From Gemmatimonadota bacterium (lineage in GTDB: Bacteria > Gemmatimonadota > Gemmatimonadetes > Gemmatimonadales > Gemmatimonadaceae): a stretch of DNA of 64,000 nt. Below are positions 38,121 through 46,284 of the stretch, one piece after another. Every line of letters begins with the position of its first letter. Position 1 is the first letter of the stretch. A model generated the notes under the pieces. It searched no databases. It was not told the DNA's origin and was given only the letters and a program-made list of their open reading frames with translations. The position numbers and the translations under genes were made by a program. The stretch is from the NCBI GenBank assembly GCA_021299375.1, contig JAJTGR010000019.1:1-64000 (forward strand). Direction: 5' to 3'.

Positions 38121-39353
38121 TCAGGAGAGGAAGCGCAGCAGTGTGCGCGGGCGCAGCACCGCCGATGGCGGCACGAAGTCGCCGGTGACCCCGATGAGGA
38201 GATCGGCAAGATCCCGATCGCGCGAGAGCACCCGCGCGGCGTGGTTGAGCAGGAGCGGCGAGGCCACGGCCATGCCGATCAGGCGTTCGACACGCCACTT
38301 GCCGCCGAAGGTCGCGTGGCGCGCCCGTTCGTACGCCGTCAGCGCCGACACGTGCGCCCGGGGCGAAATGGCCCGCACCGCCTCGGCGGCGAACGGGGCC
38401 AGCAGCTCGCCGCCCCGCAGTGCAGCGTAGATGCCTTCACCGGTGAACGGATCGTAGAAGTCGGCTGCGTCGCCGGTGAGCATCGCCCCCGGCGCCCACG
38501 CACGACGTGCGCGTGAGGCGAAGGGGCCGGTGGCCCGCACCGGCGTCGCGCGCACGGCGGAGGCGAAACGTGGCGCGAGGGTCGGGTGCGCGGCGAGCCA
38601 TGCTCCGAGGAACCCCGCTGCATCACCGGCCATTGCCCGCGCCCGGGCGGTCGGCACCACGAGGGCGACGTTCGTGAGGTCGTCGTTCACCTGCGCGAGG
38701 CCCACATACCCGTTTGCCGTGACATGCATCTCGCCAAGCGTGCCCATGTGCTCCACCCCCCGATAGTGGGTCACCAGCGCCACGCGTCGTGGCCAGCGCG
38801 ATTGGCGGGCGAGGCCGAGGCGACGGGCGACGACCGAACGGAGTCCGTCGGCGCCGATGACGAGGGCCGCCCGCAGGTGCGCCCGCCCGCCCGGAGTGCG
38901 GACGGACACACCGTCCACCGCGCCCGACGCGTGCATGGACAGGGCCTCGACCTTGGCCTCCTCGACCACGACGACGCCGGCCGCCCGCGCCCGGTCGAGC
39001 AGCAGCGTGTCGAGGACTTCGCGCCGCACTCCGAGCCCACGATCGCGAAAGCCGCGAAAGCCATGTCGGGCCACGAACTCCCCGTGAATGCGGGCGCCCG
39101 ACGGCGCGTGCACCACCATGCCGGTGAGCTGCGACGCCCGCCCTGCTTCGAGTGTCGACAGTGCTCCCATGGCGTCGAGAATGCGCGAGCCCTCGGGACT
39201 CACGTACTCGGCGCAGGGTTTGGCGCGCGGGAATCGGGCGCGGTCGAGCAGGCACACCTCAAGCCCGGCCTGCGCGCAGTGCCAGGCCGCGGAGCTGCCC
39301 GCCGGCCCGCCGCCAACCACGATCACCTGCCAGCGTTTGCTTTCGGGGCGCAT
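38121..39353 (-). CDS. FAD-dependent oxidoreductase, geranylgeranyl-reductase family
   Basis: The 410-residue protein has an N-terminal FAD dinucleotide fold VIVVGGGPAGSSAAWHCAQA, the family signature RFPRAKPCAEYVSPEG, the mid motif VIGADGLRSVVARRLG, and the second FAD motif GAMLTGDAADFYDPFTGEGI. Members reduce isoprenoid double bonds or act as flavin monooxygenases or halogenases. It is the first gene of the five-gene minus-strand cluster. A GAGATT box ends 5 nt before its ATG, with TTGACC further upstream at a short spacing. Confidence 0.88.
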   Translation of the reverse strand: MRPESKRWQVIVVGGGPAGSSAAWHCAQAGLEVCLLDRARFPRAKPCAEYVSPEGSRILDAMGALSTLEAGRASQLTGMVVHAPSGARIHGEFVARHGFRGFRDRGLGVRREVLDTLLLDRARAAGVVVVEEAKVEALSMHASGAVDGVSVRTPGGRAHLRAALVIGADGLRSVVARRLGLARQSRWPRRVALVTHYRGVEHMGTLGEMHVTANGYVGLAQVNDDLTNVALVVPTARARAMAGDAAGFLGAWLAAHPTLAPRFASAVRATPVRATGPFASRARRAWAPGAMLTGDAADFYDPFTGEGIYAALRGGELLAPFAAEAVRAISPRAHVSALTAYERARHATFGGKWRVERLIGMAVASPLLLNHAARVLSRDRDLADLLIGVTGDFVPPSAVLRPRTLLRFLS

Positions 39354-39472
39354 CGGCGAATCTCGCTCAGGGACGGACGGTCAATCTGCACCTGAACCAT
39401 AACCCCGGCGTGGGTCAGTGGGTCCGCCCCTGTGGCACCGGCCCGGCGGCATCGAACCGACGGCGGGTCGCC

Positions 39473-40297
39473 CTACCGCCAGAACACCGCCACCGCCGCC
39501 CCCACTACGGTGCAGAGCGCGTTCACGGCGTCGTTGGTGAGCTCGGCGACGCCACCGTGGGGCTGGGTCGATGCACCGCAGCGGTGCACACGCTGCTCGG
39601 TCTCGCGGTGGCATGCGGGGCACCAGCGACGCGCTTGCCACCACGCGCCGATAATCGTGTCAGTCGCGGCGCCGGCCACACCGGCGACGGTCACGGCGCC
39701 GAGCGCATCGATCGGCACCAGCCCGACCACGGTGGCCATCCATGCCAGACCGGCGGCGGCCACCAGCATCCCCGCCGAGCCTGCCAGGCTGACCGCGCCG
39801 GAGGTGCCCGCCGGCACGCGCGTCCAGCGCCGCAGTGAGAAGGGACGACCTCGCCACAGGGTACCGATTTCGGTGGCCAGCGTGTCGGCCCCCGCGGCGA
39901 CCAGCGCACCGGCGGCGGCGAGCGCGGCGGCCCGGGCCTGCGCCGGCCACACCAGCGCCACGACGGCCGCCACGGCAAACACGCCGCCATTGGCGCCGAC
40001 CTGCGCAGCATCGCGGGCAGCCCCCTTCTCCACCACGTCGCCGGCGTGCACGAGTTTGCGCTCACGGCCAAGCCGCGACGCGACCGAGGCGACGACGAAC
40101 CAGCCCACCAGGAACACGCCCCACGGCCTTCCCGCCATCATGGCCACCGCGCCCACCAGCGTGGCCGCCACGGCCCCGCTCGGCGACAGGCTGCCGGCGC
40201 GCAGGGCCGTCACGGCGATGCCGCCGGCCAGCACCGTTGCGATGATGCCGGTGCCGACGCTGGTGGGCCACACCGGCGTCACCGGTGCGTGGGGCAC
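39473..40297 (-). CDS. DUF92 family membrane protein (VTE6-like)
   Basis: This is a polytopic protein of about 274 residues with several TM segments and the DUF92 signature: SRLGRERKLVHAGDVVEKGAARDAAQVGANGG, ADTLATEIGTLW, RVPAGTSGAVSLAGS and a C-terminal CPAC...C-type pair (CPACHRETEQRVHRCG) before LTNDAVNAL. In plants the DUF92 protein VTE6 is a phytyl-phosphate kinase; the bacterial role is unproven. No ATG suits; GTG 40297 is used, GTG 40336 possible. It lies 119 nt upstream of, and on the same strand as, the flavoenzyme cluster. Confidence 0.8.
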   Translation of the reverse strand: MPHAPVTPVWPTSVGTGIIATVLAGGIAVTALRAGSLSPSGAVAATLVGAVAMMAGRPWGVFLVGWFVVASVASRLGRERKLVHAGDVVEKGAARDAAQVGANGGVFAVAAVVALVWPAQARAAALAAAGALVAAGADTLATEIGTLWRGRPFSLRRWTRVPAGTSGAVSLAGSAGMLVAAAGLAWMATVVGLVPIDALGAVTVAGVAGAATDTIIGAWWQARRWCPACHRETEQRVHRCGASTQPHGGVAELTNDAVNALCTVVGAAVAVFWR

Positions 40298-40398
40298 AAC
40301 GTCTGGCCGGCCATGATGGGGAAAGGCACGCGGCACGGTGAGCACTGGACCGCCATCCCGCAAGGCATGTCGGCCAGTGTGGTGGCTGTTCCGTGCGC

Positions 40399-40428
40399 TT
40401 GAATGGGCGCCCCATGACACGTTAGCAT
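40399..40428 (+). promoter_or_regulatory. Promoter of the V4R-like gene
   Basis: TTGAAT (40399-40404), an 18-bp spacer and TAGCAT (40423-40428). The predicted start of transcription is about 40435, which favours ATG 40439 over ATG 40427 as translation start. Confidence 0.5.
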
Positions 40429-40438
40429 GCGCGTATTC

Positions 40439-41131
40439 ATGCAGCCCGTGTCTCTTCCCTCCGACGGCCGGTCCTCCCGCGCCACGATGCCGGCCGATGT
40501 GCCGCTGGCCCTGACCGGTGGTCCGCTCGACGCGCGACTGCCACTCGCCCTGCTGGAGGCGGTCAAGTCCATCGATACGCCGGCCGCCGAGCTCGATGCC
40601 GATTTCGTCCACGAGCTGCGCAACAAGCGCCTCGGTCTGAGCGACACGGTGCTGCAGCAGATCCGGCGCTACGCGGACGCCGTGCGCAGCCGACAGCGCA
40701 TCGGGTACGACGAGGTGCTGGCGCTCGCCCGCCTCATCGGGCGTCGCCCGGATGCCGATCTGGCCTTTCGCGAAGCGGGACGCCGGTGGGCCCGGGCCTT
40801 CGTGGACAGTGTCGGTGCCGCGAAACGGGGCGCGGCGCGTTCGCTGCCCTCGCTGGTGGCACGGCCGATCGCCCTGAGTGCCTTGCGGTCGATCACTCGG
40901 CGTTTCATGAACGGAACGCTCACGCGGCAGGGGAGTACACTGCTGCTCGAGGTCACGGCGCCCGTCTCCGCCGATGCTGCACCACGTGGTGCCGGGTGCG
41001 GGTTGTACGAAGCCGCGTTCCGGGAAGCCCTGGTGCTGCTGGCCGATGCGGATGGCGCCGTCGAGCATGTGTTGTGTCGCGCACGCGGTGATGCCCGATG
41101 CCAGTGGCGCGCCGAGTGGCGCCGGCGCTGA
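40439..41131 (+). CDS. V4R-like domain protein
   Basis: A soluble protein of about 230 residues. The N-terminal half is helical (LPLALLEAVKSIDTPAAELD, GLSDTVLQQIRRYADAVRSR). The C-terminal half resembles the V4R (4-vinyl reductase) small-ligand domain: RSITRRFMNGTLTRQGSTLL, GLYEAAFREALVLLADADGA, and the closing CRARGDARCQWRAEW, where two Cys match the usual metal/ligand Cys pair. V4R domains sense small molecules in transcription regulators and occur in BchJ. The rest of a canonical V4R is hard to align, so this is tentative. Confidence 0.6.
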   Translation: MQPVSLPSDGRSSRATMPADVPLALTGGPLDARLPLALLEAVKSIDTPAAELDADFVHELRNKRLGLSDTVLQQIRRYADAVRSRQRIGYDEVLALARLIGRRPDADLAFREAGRRWARAFVDSVGAAKRGAARSLPSLVARPIALSALRSITRRFMNGTLTRQGSTLLLEVTAPVSADAAPRGAGCGLYEAAFREALVLLADADGAVEHVLCRARGDARCQWRAEWRRR

Positions 41132-41202
41132 TGGTACGCAGTCCCCGCCGGCAGGTGTCGTGGTCGGACACGCTGGCCTGAATCGTTCGCCCAATTCCTC
41201 AC

Positions 41203-42390
41203 GTGCCCATGTTGACGCCCGAGCTGCTGCCCCGCCTGCAGCAATTGCTGGCCGACGCCGATCTCGACGGCTGGCTGCTGTACGATTTCCGCGGTACGAA
41301 CGCCATCGCCGCGGGGCTGCTCGGATTCGAGGGGCTGTGCTCGCGACGCGTGTTCGCCTTCGTGCCACGTGAGGGACTGCCGATCGGCATTGCGCACGCC
41401 ATCGAGCCGGGCCCGTGGGCGCACTGGCCAAAGGCGTGGCCGTTGCGCATCTACAGCGGGTGGCGTGCGCTGGAGGCCGAAGTGGCGGCCCTGGTGGGGG
41501 GCAAGCGGGTAGCCATGGAGTACTCGCCGGGAGACGCCATCCCGTATCTCGACCGGGTACCGGCCGGCGTTCTGGAGCTCGTGCGGGGGGCGGGCGCCAC
41601 GGTGGTGAGCTCCGGCGAGCTGGTGTCGCAGGTGTATGCCACCTGGACACCATCGCAGCTGGCCTCGCACGAGCGGGCCGCCACCCACATCGCGGCCATT
41701 GCGTACGAGACCATCCAGCACGCCGGCTCGATGGTCGCGGCCGGGACGCCTGCCGCCGAACACGAACTGCAGGCGCGCATTCTCGAGGCGTTTGCGCGCG
41801 CGGGTCTGGAGACCGATCACGGCCCCGATGTCGCAGCCTCGGAGAACGCCGCCAATCCGCATTATGCCCCGTCGGCGGCCACGCCGCGTCTGGTGCAGCG
41901 GGGCGACGTCCTGCTGGTGGATCTCTGGGCGCGCGAGACGGGCGGTGGTGTGTACGCCGACCAGACGTGGATGGCCTCGCTGGGGGCGCCGTCGGATCGG
42001 GTGGTCACGATCTGGGAAGCGGTGCGTGATGCCCGCGACGCTGCCCTTGCACTGCTCTCGACGCGCATCGCGGCCGGACTGCCGGTGCGCGGCGGGGAAG
42101 CCGACGATGCCGCGCGCGCGGTGATCGAGGCGCGTGGTTTCGGGCCGCACTTCTGGCATCGCACGGGGCACAGCATCGACTCGCGCGAGCTGCACGGCTC
42201 CGGGCCGCAGATCGACAACCTCGAGTCGCGCGACGATCGACGACTCATTCCCGGCGTCGGATTTTCCATCGAGCCGGGTGTCTACCTGCCCGGCGAATTG
42301 GGGGTGCGCAGCGAAGTCAATGCCTACGTCGGCGACGATGCGCTGCTCGTCACGCCGACCACGCCGCAGCGCACGCTGTTCGTCGTCTGA
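41203..42390 (+). CDS. M24-family metallopeptidase (Xaa-Pro aminopeptidase-like)
   Basis: The 395-residue protein has an N-terminal creatinase-like domain (about 1-145) and a pita-bread catalytic domain. The metal ligands are visible: D in LLVDLWAR, D in VYADQTW, H in RTGHSID, E in FSIEPGVY and E in VRSEVNAYV. Cytoplasmic, probably cleaving X-Pro peptides. GTG 41203 or ATG 41209 can start it. Its stop TGA overlaps the next ATG (TGATG), coupling the two genes. Confidence 0.92.
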   Translation: MPMLTPELLPRLQQLLADADLDGWLLYDFRGTNAIAAGLLGFEGLCSRRVFAFVPREGLPIGIAHAIEPGPWAHWPKAWPLRIYSGWRALEAEVAALVGGKRVAMEYSPGDAIPYLDRVPAGVLELVRGAGATVVSSGELVSQVYATWTPSQLASHERAATHIAAIAYETIQHAGSMVAAGTPAAEHELQARILEAFARAGLETDHGPDVAASENAANPHYAPSAATPRLVQRGDVLLVDLWARETGGGVYADQTWMASLGAPSDRVVTIWEAVRDARDAALALLSTRIAAGLPVRGGEADDAARAVIEARGFGPHFWHRTGHSIDSRELHGSGPQIDNLESRDDRRLIPGVGFSIEPGVYLPGELGVRSEVNAYVGDDALLVTPTTPQRTLFVV

Positions 42391-43253
42391 TGGCAGGACG
42401 CGTACCGCGGCGTCTGCCGGTCGCGAGACGCCCCGGCGAACGCTGCCTGTCGTACGTGATGCGGCTGGCGCTGGTCGGGGGGCTTGTCGCGGGCTGTGGG
42501 GATGGCCGCGCACCGGGACCGGCGGCAGGAAGCGGAGCACCGGCGGCTGCGGTCGCCGATGACACGGGTGCGACGTCGCTCGCCCGAGCGGCCGGTGGTC
42601 GCGACGGCCGCGCCTACACGGTGCGTGCGGCGGCCAACCCCGGTGTGCTCGTCGGACACGTCGGGGGGGGCACCCCGCGGGACACCAGCATTGTGCCCAC
42701 GCACGATCGTGCCGTGTGCCGACCGTTCACGGAGTCCCTGGTGCCGAGTCGTGACGGCGGGGTGGGCAACGCCGTGGTGTGGCTGGTGGGGGTGGCCACC
42801 GGGCCGCGCGATACGACGTCTCGCCGGGTCCGCTTGTCGCTCGATGGTTGCCGCCTCGAGCCGCGCGTACAACGCGTGGCCGTCGGCTCGACGATCCTGA
42901 TGAGCGGCCGCGACGCCATGCTCTCGCGGCTGCAGTTCGTGGCGATGGACGAAGCCACGCCACGGGCCACCGTGCTGCTCAGCGACGCCGGGCAACTCGT
43001 GCCCACCAGTGACCCCACCGCCTCGCCGGCACTCATGCAGGTGCGCGACGATCTGCATCCGTGGGTGCGGGGATGGCTGGCGGTGGCACCTCACCCGTTT
43101 GTGGCCGTGACCGACGCCGATGGAGGGTTTCGGTTTGAGGGCGTGCCGCCGGGGCGCTATCGGCTCGTGGTCTGGCACGAGGCGCTGGGCATCACACGCA
43201 CGAGCATCCGCATCGATGCGGGCATCGAGACGCGAGTGGACGTGGCCTACTGA
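42390..43253 (+). CDS. Lipoprotein with carboxypeptidase-regulatory-like domain
   Basis: This protein has 287 residues from ATG 42390, or 264 from ATG 42459 (MRLALVGGLVAGC). Either form has a lipobox LVAGC, so it should be lipidated and exported. The central region has an Ig/cupredoxin-like look (VLVGHVGG ... NAVVWLVGV ... RVRLSLDGCRLEPRVQRVAV). The C-terminus is a CarboxypepD_reg-type fold (TDADGGFRFEGVPPGRYRLVVWHEALG). A copper-site His or Met set is not evident. Function unknown; envelope surface binding is likely. Confidence 0.75.
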   Translation: MAGRVPRRLPVARRPGERCLSYVMRLALVGGLVAGCGDGRAPGPAAGSGAPAAAVADDTGATSLARAAGGRDGRAYTVRAAANPGVLVGHVGGGTPRDTSIVPTHDRAVCRPFTESLVPSRDGGVGNAVVWLVGVATGPRDTTSRRVRLSLDGCRLEPRVQRVAVGSTILMSGRDAMLSRLQFVAMDEATPRATVLLSDAGQLVPTSDPTASPALMQVRDDLHPWVRGWLAVAPHPFVAVTDADGGFRFEGVPPGRYRLVVWHEALGITRTSIRIDAGIETRVDVAY

Positions 43254-43312
43254 TCGTGCTCGGCACTGGACGCTGGGCGTGTCGAGAATCCAGGGGGAGT
43301 CGGCAGAACACC

Positions 43313-43445
43313 GACGGCGAGAGATGATGGAGACGGTGAGCGACCAACGAGCATTGAGAGCACCGAGCAGTAACCTCGACGAGGAATGCCGCTCGGTGCT
43401 CTCAGCGTCTTGGGTGGCTCACCGTCTCCATCATCTCTCGCCGTC
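43313..43445. repeat. Very long hairpin between convergent genes
   Basis: The outer arms 43313-43341 and 43417-43445 are 29-base perfect complements (GACGGCGAGAGATGATGGAG... and its complement). The inner arms 43355-43368 and 43391-43404 (TGAGAGCACCGAGC) are 14-base perfect complements. They are separated by unpaired 13- and 12-nt internal loops and a 22-nt apical loop. It may terminate both flanking genes, but the size resembles a miniature inverted-repeat element. No target-site duplication is obvious. Confidence 0.85.
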
Positions 43446-43485
43446 TCAGCTCCAGCCCCTCACCATCTCCCCGCTGCTCTCTCAA

Positions 43486-44424
43486 TCACCGACTGAGGGC
43501 CCGGTCCACGCCCATGGCCACGAAGAGCAGCGCCAGATAGAGCAGGGAGTACTTGTAGACCCACCACGCCGGCCCGGTCCACGGCTGCGCCTTCTGTGCC
43601 GTCCACAGCACCGTGAGCACGCCCCACATGAGCAGGCCGCCGAGGATCAGTGCCGAGCCGAGGTAGAAGAGGCCGAACGCGCCGTAAAGCACCGGCAGCA
43701 CCGTGAGCGCGAGCAGGATGACCGTGTACCACACCATCTGCCACATCGTCTCGCGCTCGCCCCAGACCAGCGGGGCCATCGGCACCCGCGCGCGGCCGTA
43801 GTCCACCTGCTTGAGCAGCGCCAGCGCCCAGAAGTGTGGCGGCGTCCAGTAGAACACGATGAGGAACAGGCACAGGGCCGTGACATCGAGCGAGCCCGTC
43901 ACCGCAGCCCATCCAACGAGCGGCGGGAAGGCACCGGCCGCCCCGCCAATCACGATGTTCTGCGGTGAGGTGCGCTTGAGGATCCGGGTGTAGATGAAGA
44001 CGTAGAAGTAGAATCCGGCCAGCGCGAGGCCGGCGGTGAGCACGTTCACGAAGTGCGCCAGCATCCACGTGGCGAGCGTCGCGCAGAAGATCCCGAACGC
44101 CAGCACCTGCGTGGGGGACATGCGCCCGCTGGGAATCGGGCGCAGGCGCGTGCGGGCCATGACATCGTCGATGTCGCGGTCGATGTACATGTTCACCGCG
44201 TTCGCGCCGCCGGCCATGAGGTAGCCACCGAGCATGACCAGCAGCACCGTCCAAATGGACGGCGACCCCGCGGCGTACATGGGGGCGGCGGTGGTCACCA
44301 GCAGCAGCGAGATGATGCGCGGCTTGGTGAGGGCGATGAGGTCGCGCGAGAGCGGGGTGTCCATCGTCGGGGGGACGACGGCGGGATCGACGGTGGCGGT
44401 GCTCACTGGCACGTTGGCGCTCAT
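43486..44424 (-). CDS. ctaB: Protoheme IX farnesyltransferase (heme O synthase)
   Basis: Farnesylates heme B to heme O for terminal oxidases. The 312-residue UbiA-family membrane protein has about nine TM helices, the Mg-prenyl motif NAVNMYIDRDIDDVMART (NxxxDxxxD), and the second conserved loop YTRILKRTSPQNIVIGGAAG. ATG 44424 overlaps the stop of the upstream small gene. No heme A synthase (ctaA) or oxidase subunit is in the window. Confidence 0.95.
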   Translation of the reverse strand: MSANVPVSTATVDPAVVPPTMDTPLSRDLIALTKPRIISLLLVTTAAPMYAAGSPSIWTVLLVMLGGYLMAGGANAVNMYIDRDIDDVMARTRLRPIPSGRMSPTQVLAFGIFCATLATWMLAHFVNVLTAGLALAGFYFYVFIYTRILKRTSPQNIVIGGAAGAFPPLVGWAAVTGSLDVTALCLFLIVFYWTPPHFWALALLKQVDYGRARVPMAPLVWGERETMWQMVWYTVILLALTVLPVLYGAFGLFYLGSALILGGLLMWGVLTVLWTAQKAQPWTGPAWWVYKYSLLYLALLFVAMGVDRALSR

Positions 44425-44666
44425 GCGGGCAGGGCGCGCCAGGCGCCGAGGAAGACTGCCGCGAGTCCGGCGATCGGCAGCAGCACCTGCACGATCTCGG
44501 CCCACCGGCGGGGCGCCGGGACCGCACTGTTGGTCGGGGCGTCGGGCAACGTGCGGAAGACGGCCCGCATGATGAACAGCTGCGACACCGCGCAGGCGGC
44601 GACCATCGCCCAGAACAGCGCGGTCGCCACGGCCGGGGACAGCCAGGAATCGGTCAAGGGAGACAT
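44421..44666 (-). CDS. Small two-TM protein coupled to ctaB
   Basis: The 81 residues have two hydrophobic helices (VATALFWAMVAACAVSQLFI and IVQVLLPIAGLAAVFLGAW) separated by a short polar loop. The 4-nt ATGA overlap with ctaB suggests a role in heme O synthesis or oxidase assembly. I do not recognise the family. On the minus strand TTCACC, a 16-bp spacer and TAGTTT form a plausible promoter 10 nt before the ATG. Confidence 0.7.
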   Translation of the reverse strand: MSPLTDSWLSPAVATALFWAMVAACAVSQLFIMRAVFRTLPDAPTNSAVPAPRRWAEIVQVLLPIAGLAAVFLGAWRALPA

Positions 44667-44720
44667 ATCCCGCAGAAAACTAGACGGTCGACTGAGGTGG
44701 TGAACCCCCGTCCCGTGCAC

Positions 44721-44726
44721 TACCAT
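44721..44726 (+). promoter_or_regulatory. -10-like box of the APC transporter gene
   Basis: TACCAT ends 7 nt before the ATG. No Shine-Dalgarno sequence and no convincing -35. Confidence 0.4.
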
Positions 44727-44733
44727 AGCGGCC

Positions 44734-46110
44734 ATGGCTACCTCCCCCCCTTCCGTCCGGTCCGGTTCGCCGGCTGCGTCCCCTTCGGAGCTGCCCCGCC
44801 AGCTCGGCCTCTGGAGCGCCATCGCGGTGCTTGTGGGGACCACCATCGGCTCCGGCATCTTCCGGTCGCCGGCCGGTATCGCCGACAAGCTGCCCGGCCC
44901 GCTCCCCCTGATGGCGGTCTGGGCCACTGGCGGCCTGTTCGCCCTCTGCGGGGCGCTGACGCTGGCCGAGCTGGCCGGTGCCATGCCACGCACGGGCGGG
45001 TACTTCGTGTACATCCGCGAGGCGTGGGGGCGGCTGCCGGCCTTCCTGTACGGGTGGGCCGAGTTCACGCTCATCCGCGCGGCGGCGCTGGGCGGCATTT
45101 CGCTGACCTTTGCCCAGTATGCCCTGCGGGCCCTGGGGTTCGACCCGGCGGTGGCCCCGTACGACGCCTATGCCCACTACCTGGCTGCAGGCGCGCTCAT
45201 CCTCATGGCGACCATCAACGTGGTCGGCCTCAAGTGGGGCTCACTGGTGCAGAACGTCACGACCGTCGCCAAGTACGGCGGGCTGGTCATCATCGTGCTG
45301 CTGGCCTTCTCGCTGGGGCTGCCGAAGACCGGTGGCTACTTCACCCCCGCCGTGCCGCCGGGCAGCTTCTCGGTGTCGGCGTTCGGCCTGGCGTTGGTGT
45401 CGGTGCTCTGGGCGTTCGACGGGTGGGGGGACCTGGCCAAGGTCTCCGGCGAAGTGGCCGACCCGCGCCGGACGCTCCCCAAGGCCATCGTGCTGGGGAC
45501 GCTGGCGATCATCGCCATCTACCTGCTGGCCAATCTCGCGTATCTGTCGGTGCTGTCGGTCGAGGAGATGCGGCGGGCGCCGCTCGTGGCCGCCGACGTC
45601 GCCCAGCGGCTGATCGGTCCGGTCGGGGTGACGCTCGTGTCGCTCACCGTGCTCATCTCGACGTTCGGGTCGGTGAACGGTTCGCTGCTCACCGGCCCCC
45701 GCATCTTCTTCGCCATGGCCGACGACGGGCTGTTCTTCCGCCAGGTCGCGTCGGTCCACCCGAAGTTCCAGACACCGTACATCGCGATCATCATGACCGG
45801 CGCGCTGGGGGTGGCATTCGTGCTGCTGCGGTCGTTCGAGCAGCTGGCCGACATCTTCGTGACGGCGTCGCTCGTGTTCTACATCCTGAGCATCGGCGCC
45901 ATCTTCAAGCTTCGCCGGCGCCCCGACTGGAACCCGCCGGTGCGAACCCCGCTCTATCCCCTCGTGCCGGCGTTGTTCTGCCTGGCGGTGCTGTTCCTGC
46001 TGGGCAATGCGCTCATGGACCCGGCGCAGCGGGTGCCGACGCTCGGGGTGTTCGGGGTGATTCTGCTGGGGGTGCCGGTGTTCTATCTCACCGTCGGGCG
46101 CAAAGGCTGA
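44734..46110 (+). CDS. APC-superfamily amino acid permease
   Basis: The 458-residue protein has 12 TM helices. TM1 has the unwound substrate-site GTTIGSGIF typical of LAT/APC transporters, and TM2-3 has ELAGAMPRTGGYFVYIREAWG. TM6 has WAFDGWGDLAKVSGEVADPRRTLPKA and TM8 LISTFGSVNGSLLTGPRIFFAMADDGL, all characteristic of L-type/serine-threonine exchangers (SLC7-like). Substrate unknown. It is followed by a palindromic terminator inside repeat copy B. Confidence 0.92.
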   Translation: MATSPPSVRSGSPAASPSELPRQLGLWSAIAVLVGTTIGSGIFRSPAGIADKLPGPLPLMAVWATGGLFALCGALTLAELAGAMPRTGGYFVYIREAWGRLPAFLYGWAEFTLIRAAALGGISLTFAQYALRALGFDPAVAPYDAYAHYLAAGALILMATINVVGLKWGSLVQNVTTVAKYGGLVIIVLLAFSLGLPKTGGYFTPAVPPGSFSVSAFGLALVSVLWAFDGWGDLAKVSGEVADPRRTLPKAIVLGTLAIIAIYLLANLAYLSVLSVEEMRRAPLVAADVAQRLIGPVGVTLVSLTVLISTFGSVNGSLLTGPRIFFAMADDGLFFRQVASVHPKFQTPYIAIIMTGALGVAFVLLRSFEQLADIFVTASLVFYILSIGAIFKLRRRPDWNPPVRTPLYPLVPALFCLAVLFLLGNALMDPAQRVPTLGVFGVILLGVPVFYLTVGRKG

Positions 46111-46131
46111 CGGGGGGCGCACGGCGGATAA

Positions 46132-46284
46132 GCTGAACCCCAAGGCATCAGGAGGAAGGGGGTCAGGGGGGAGGACGCAGCGTCCTGCGGCGTACGGAAA
46201 GCGCCCCGCCGGCATGCCGGCGGGGCGCGTCCTCACTGCTGTCCTGCCGCCTCCTCCCTGACCCCCTTCTCCCTGTTGCCGGGG
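46132..46284. repeat. Intergenic repeat copy B with nested palindrome terminator
   Basis: The left arm 46132-46174 (GCTGAACCCC ... GGGGGTCAGGGGGGAGG) and right arm 46238-46284 (CCTCCTCCCTGACCCCCTTC ...) are imperfect complements over about 31 bp. Nested inside are a GGACG/CGTCC mini-hairpin and a perfect 28-base palindrome GCGCCCCGCCGGCA/TGCCGGCGGGGCGC at 46201-46228. It lies downstream of the APC gene and resembles copies A and C. Confidence 0.7.
46201..46228 (+). terminator. Palindromic terminator of the APC gene
   Basis: A perfect 14-base inverted repeat with no extra loop bases, within repeat copy B, 90 nt after the stop. Confidence 0.6.
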
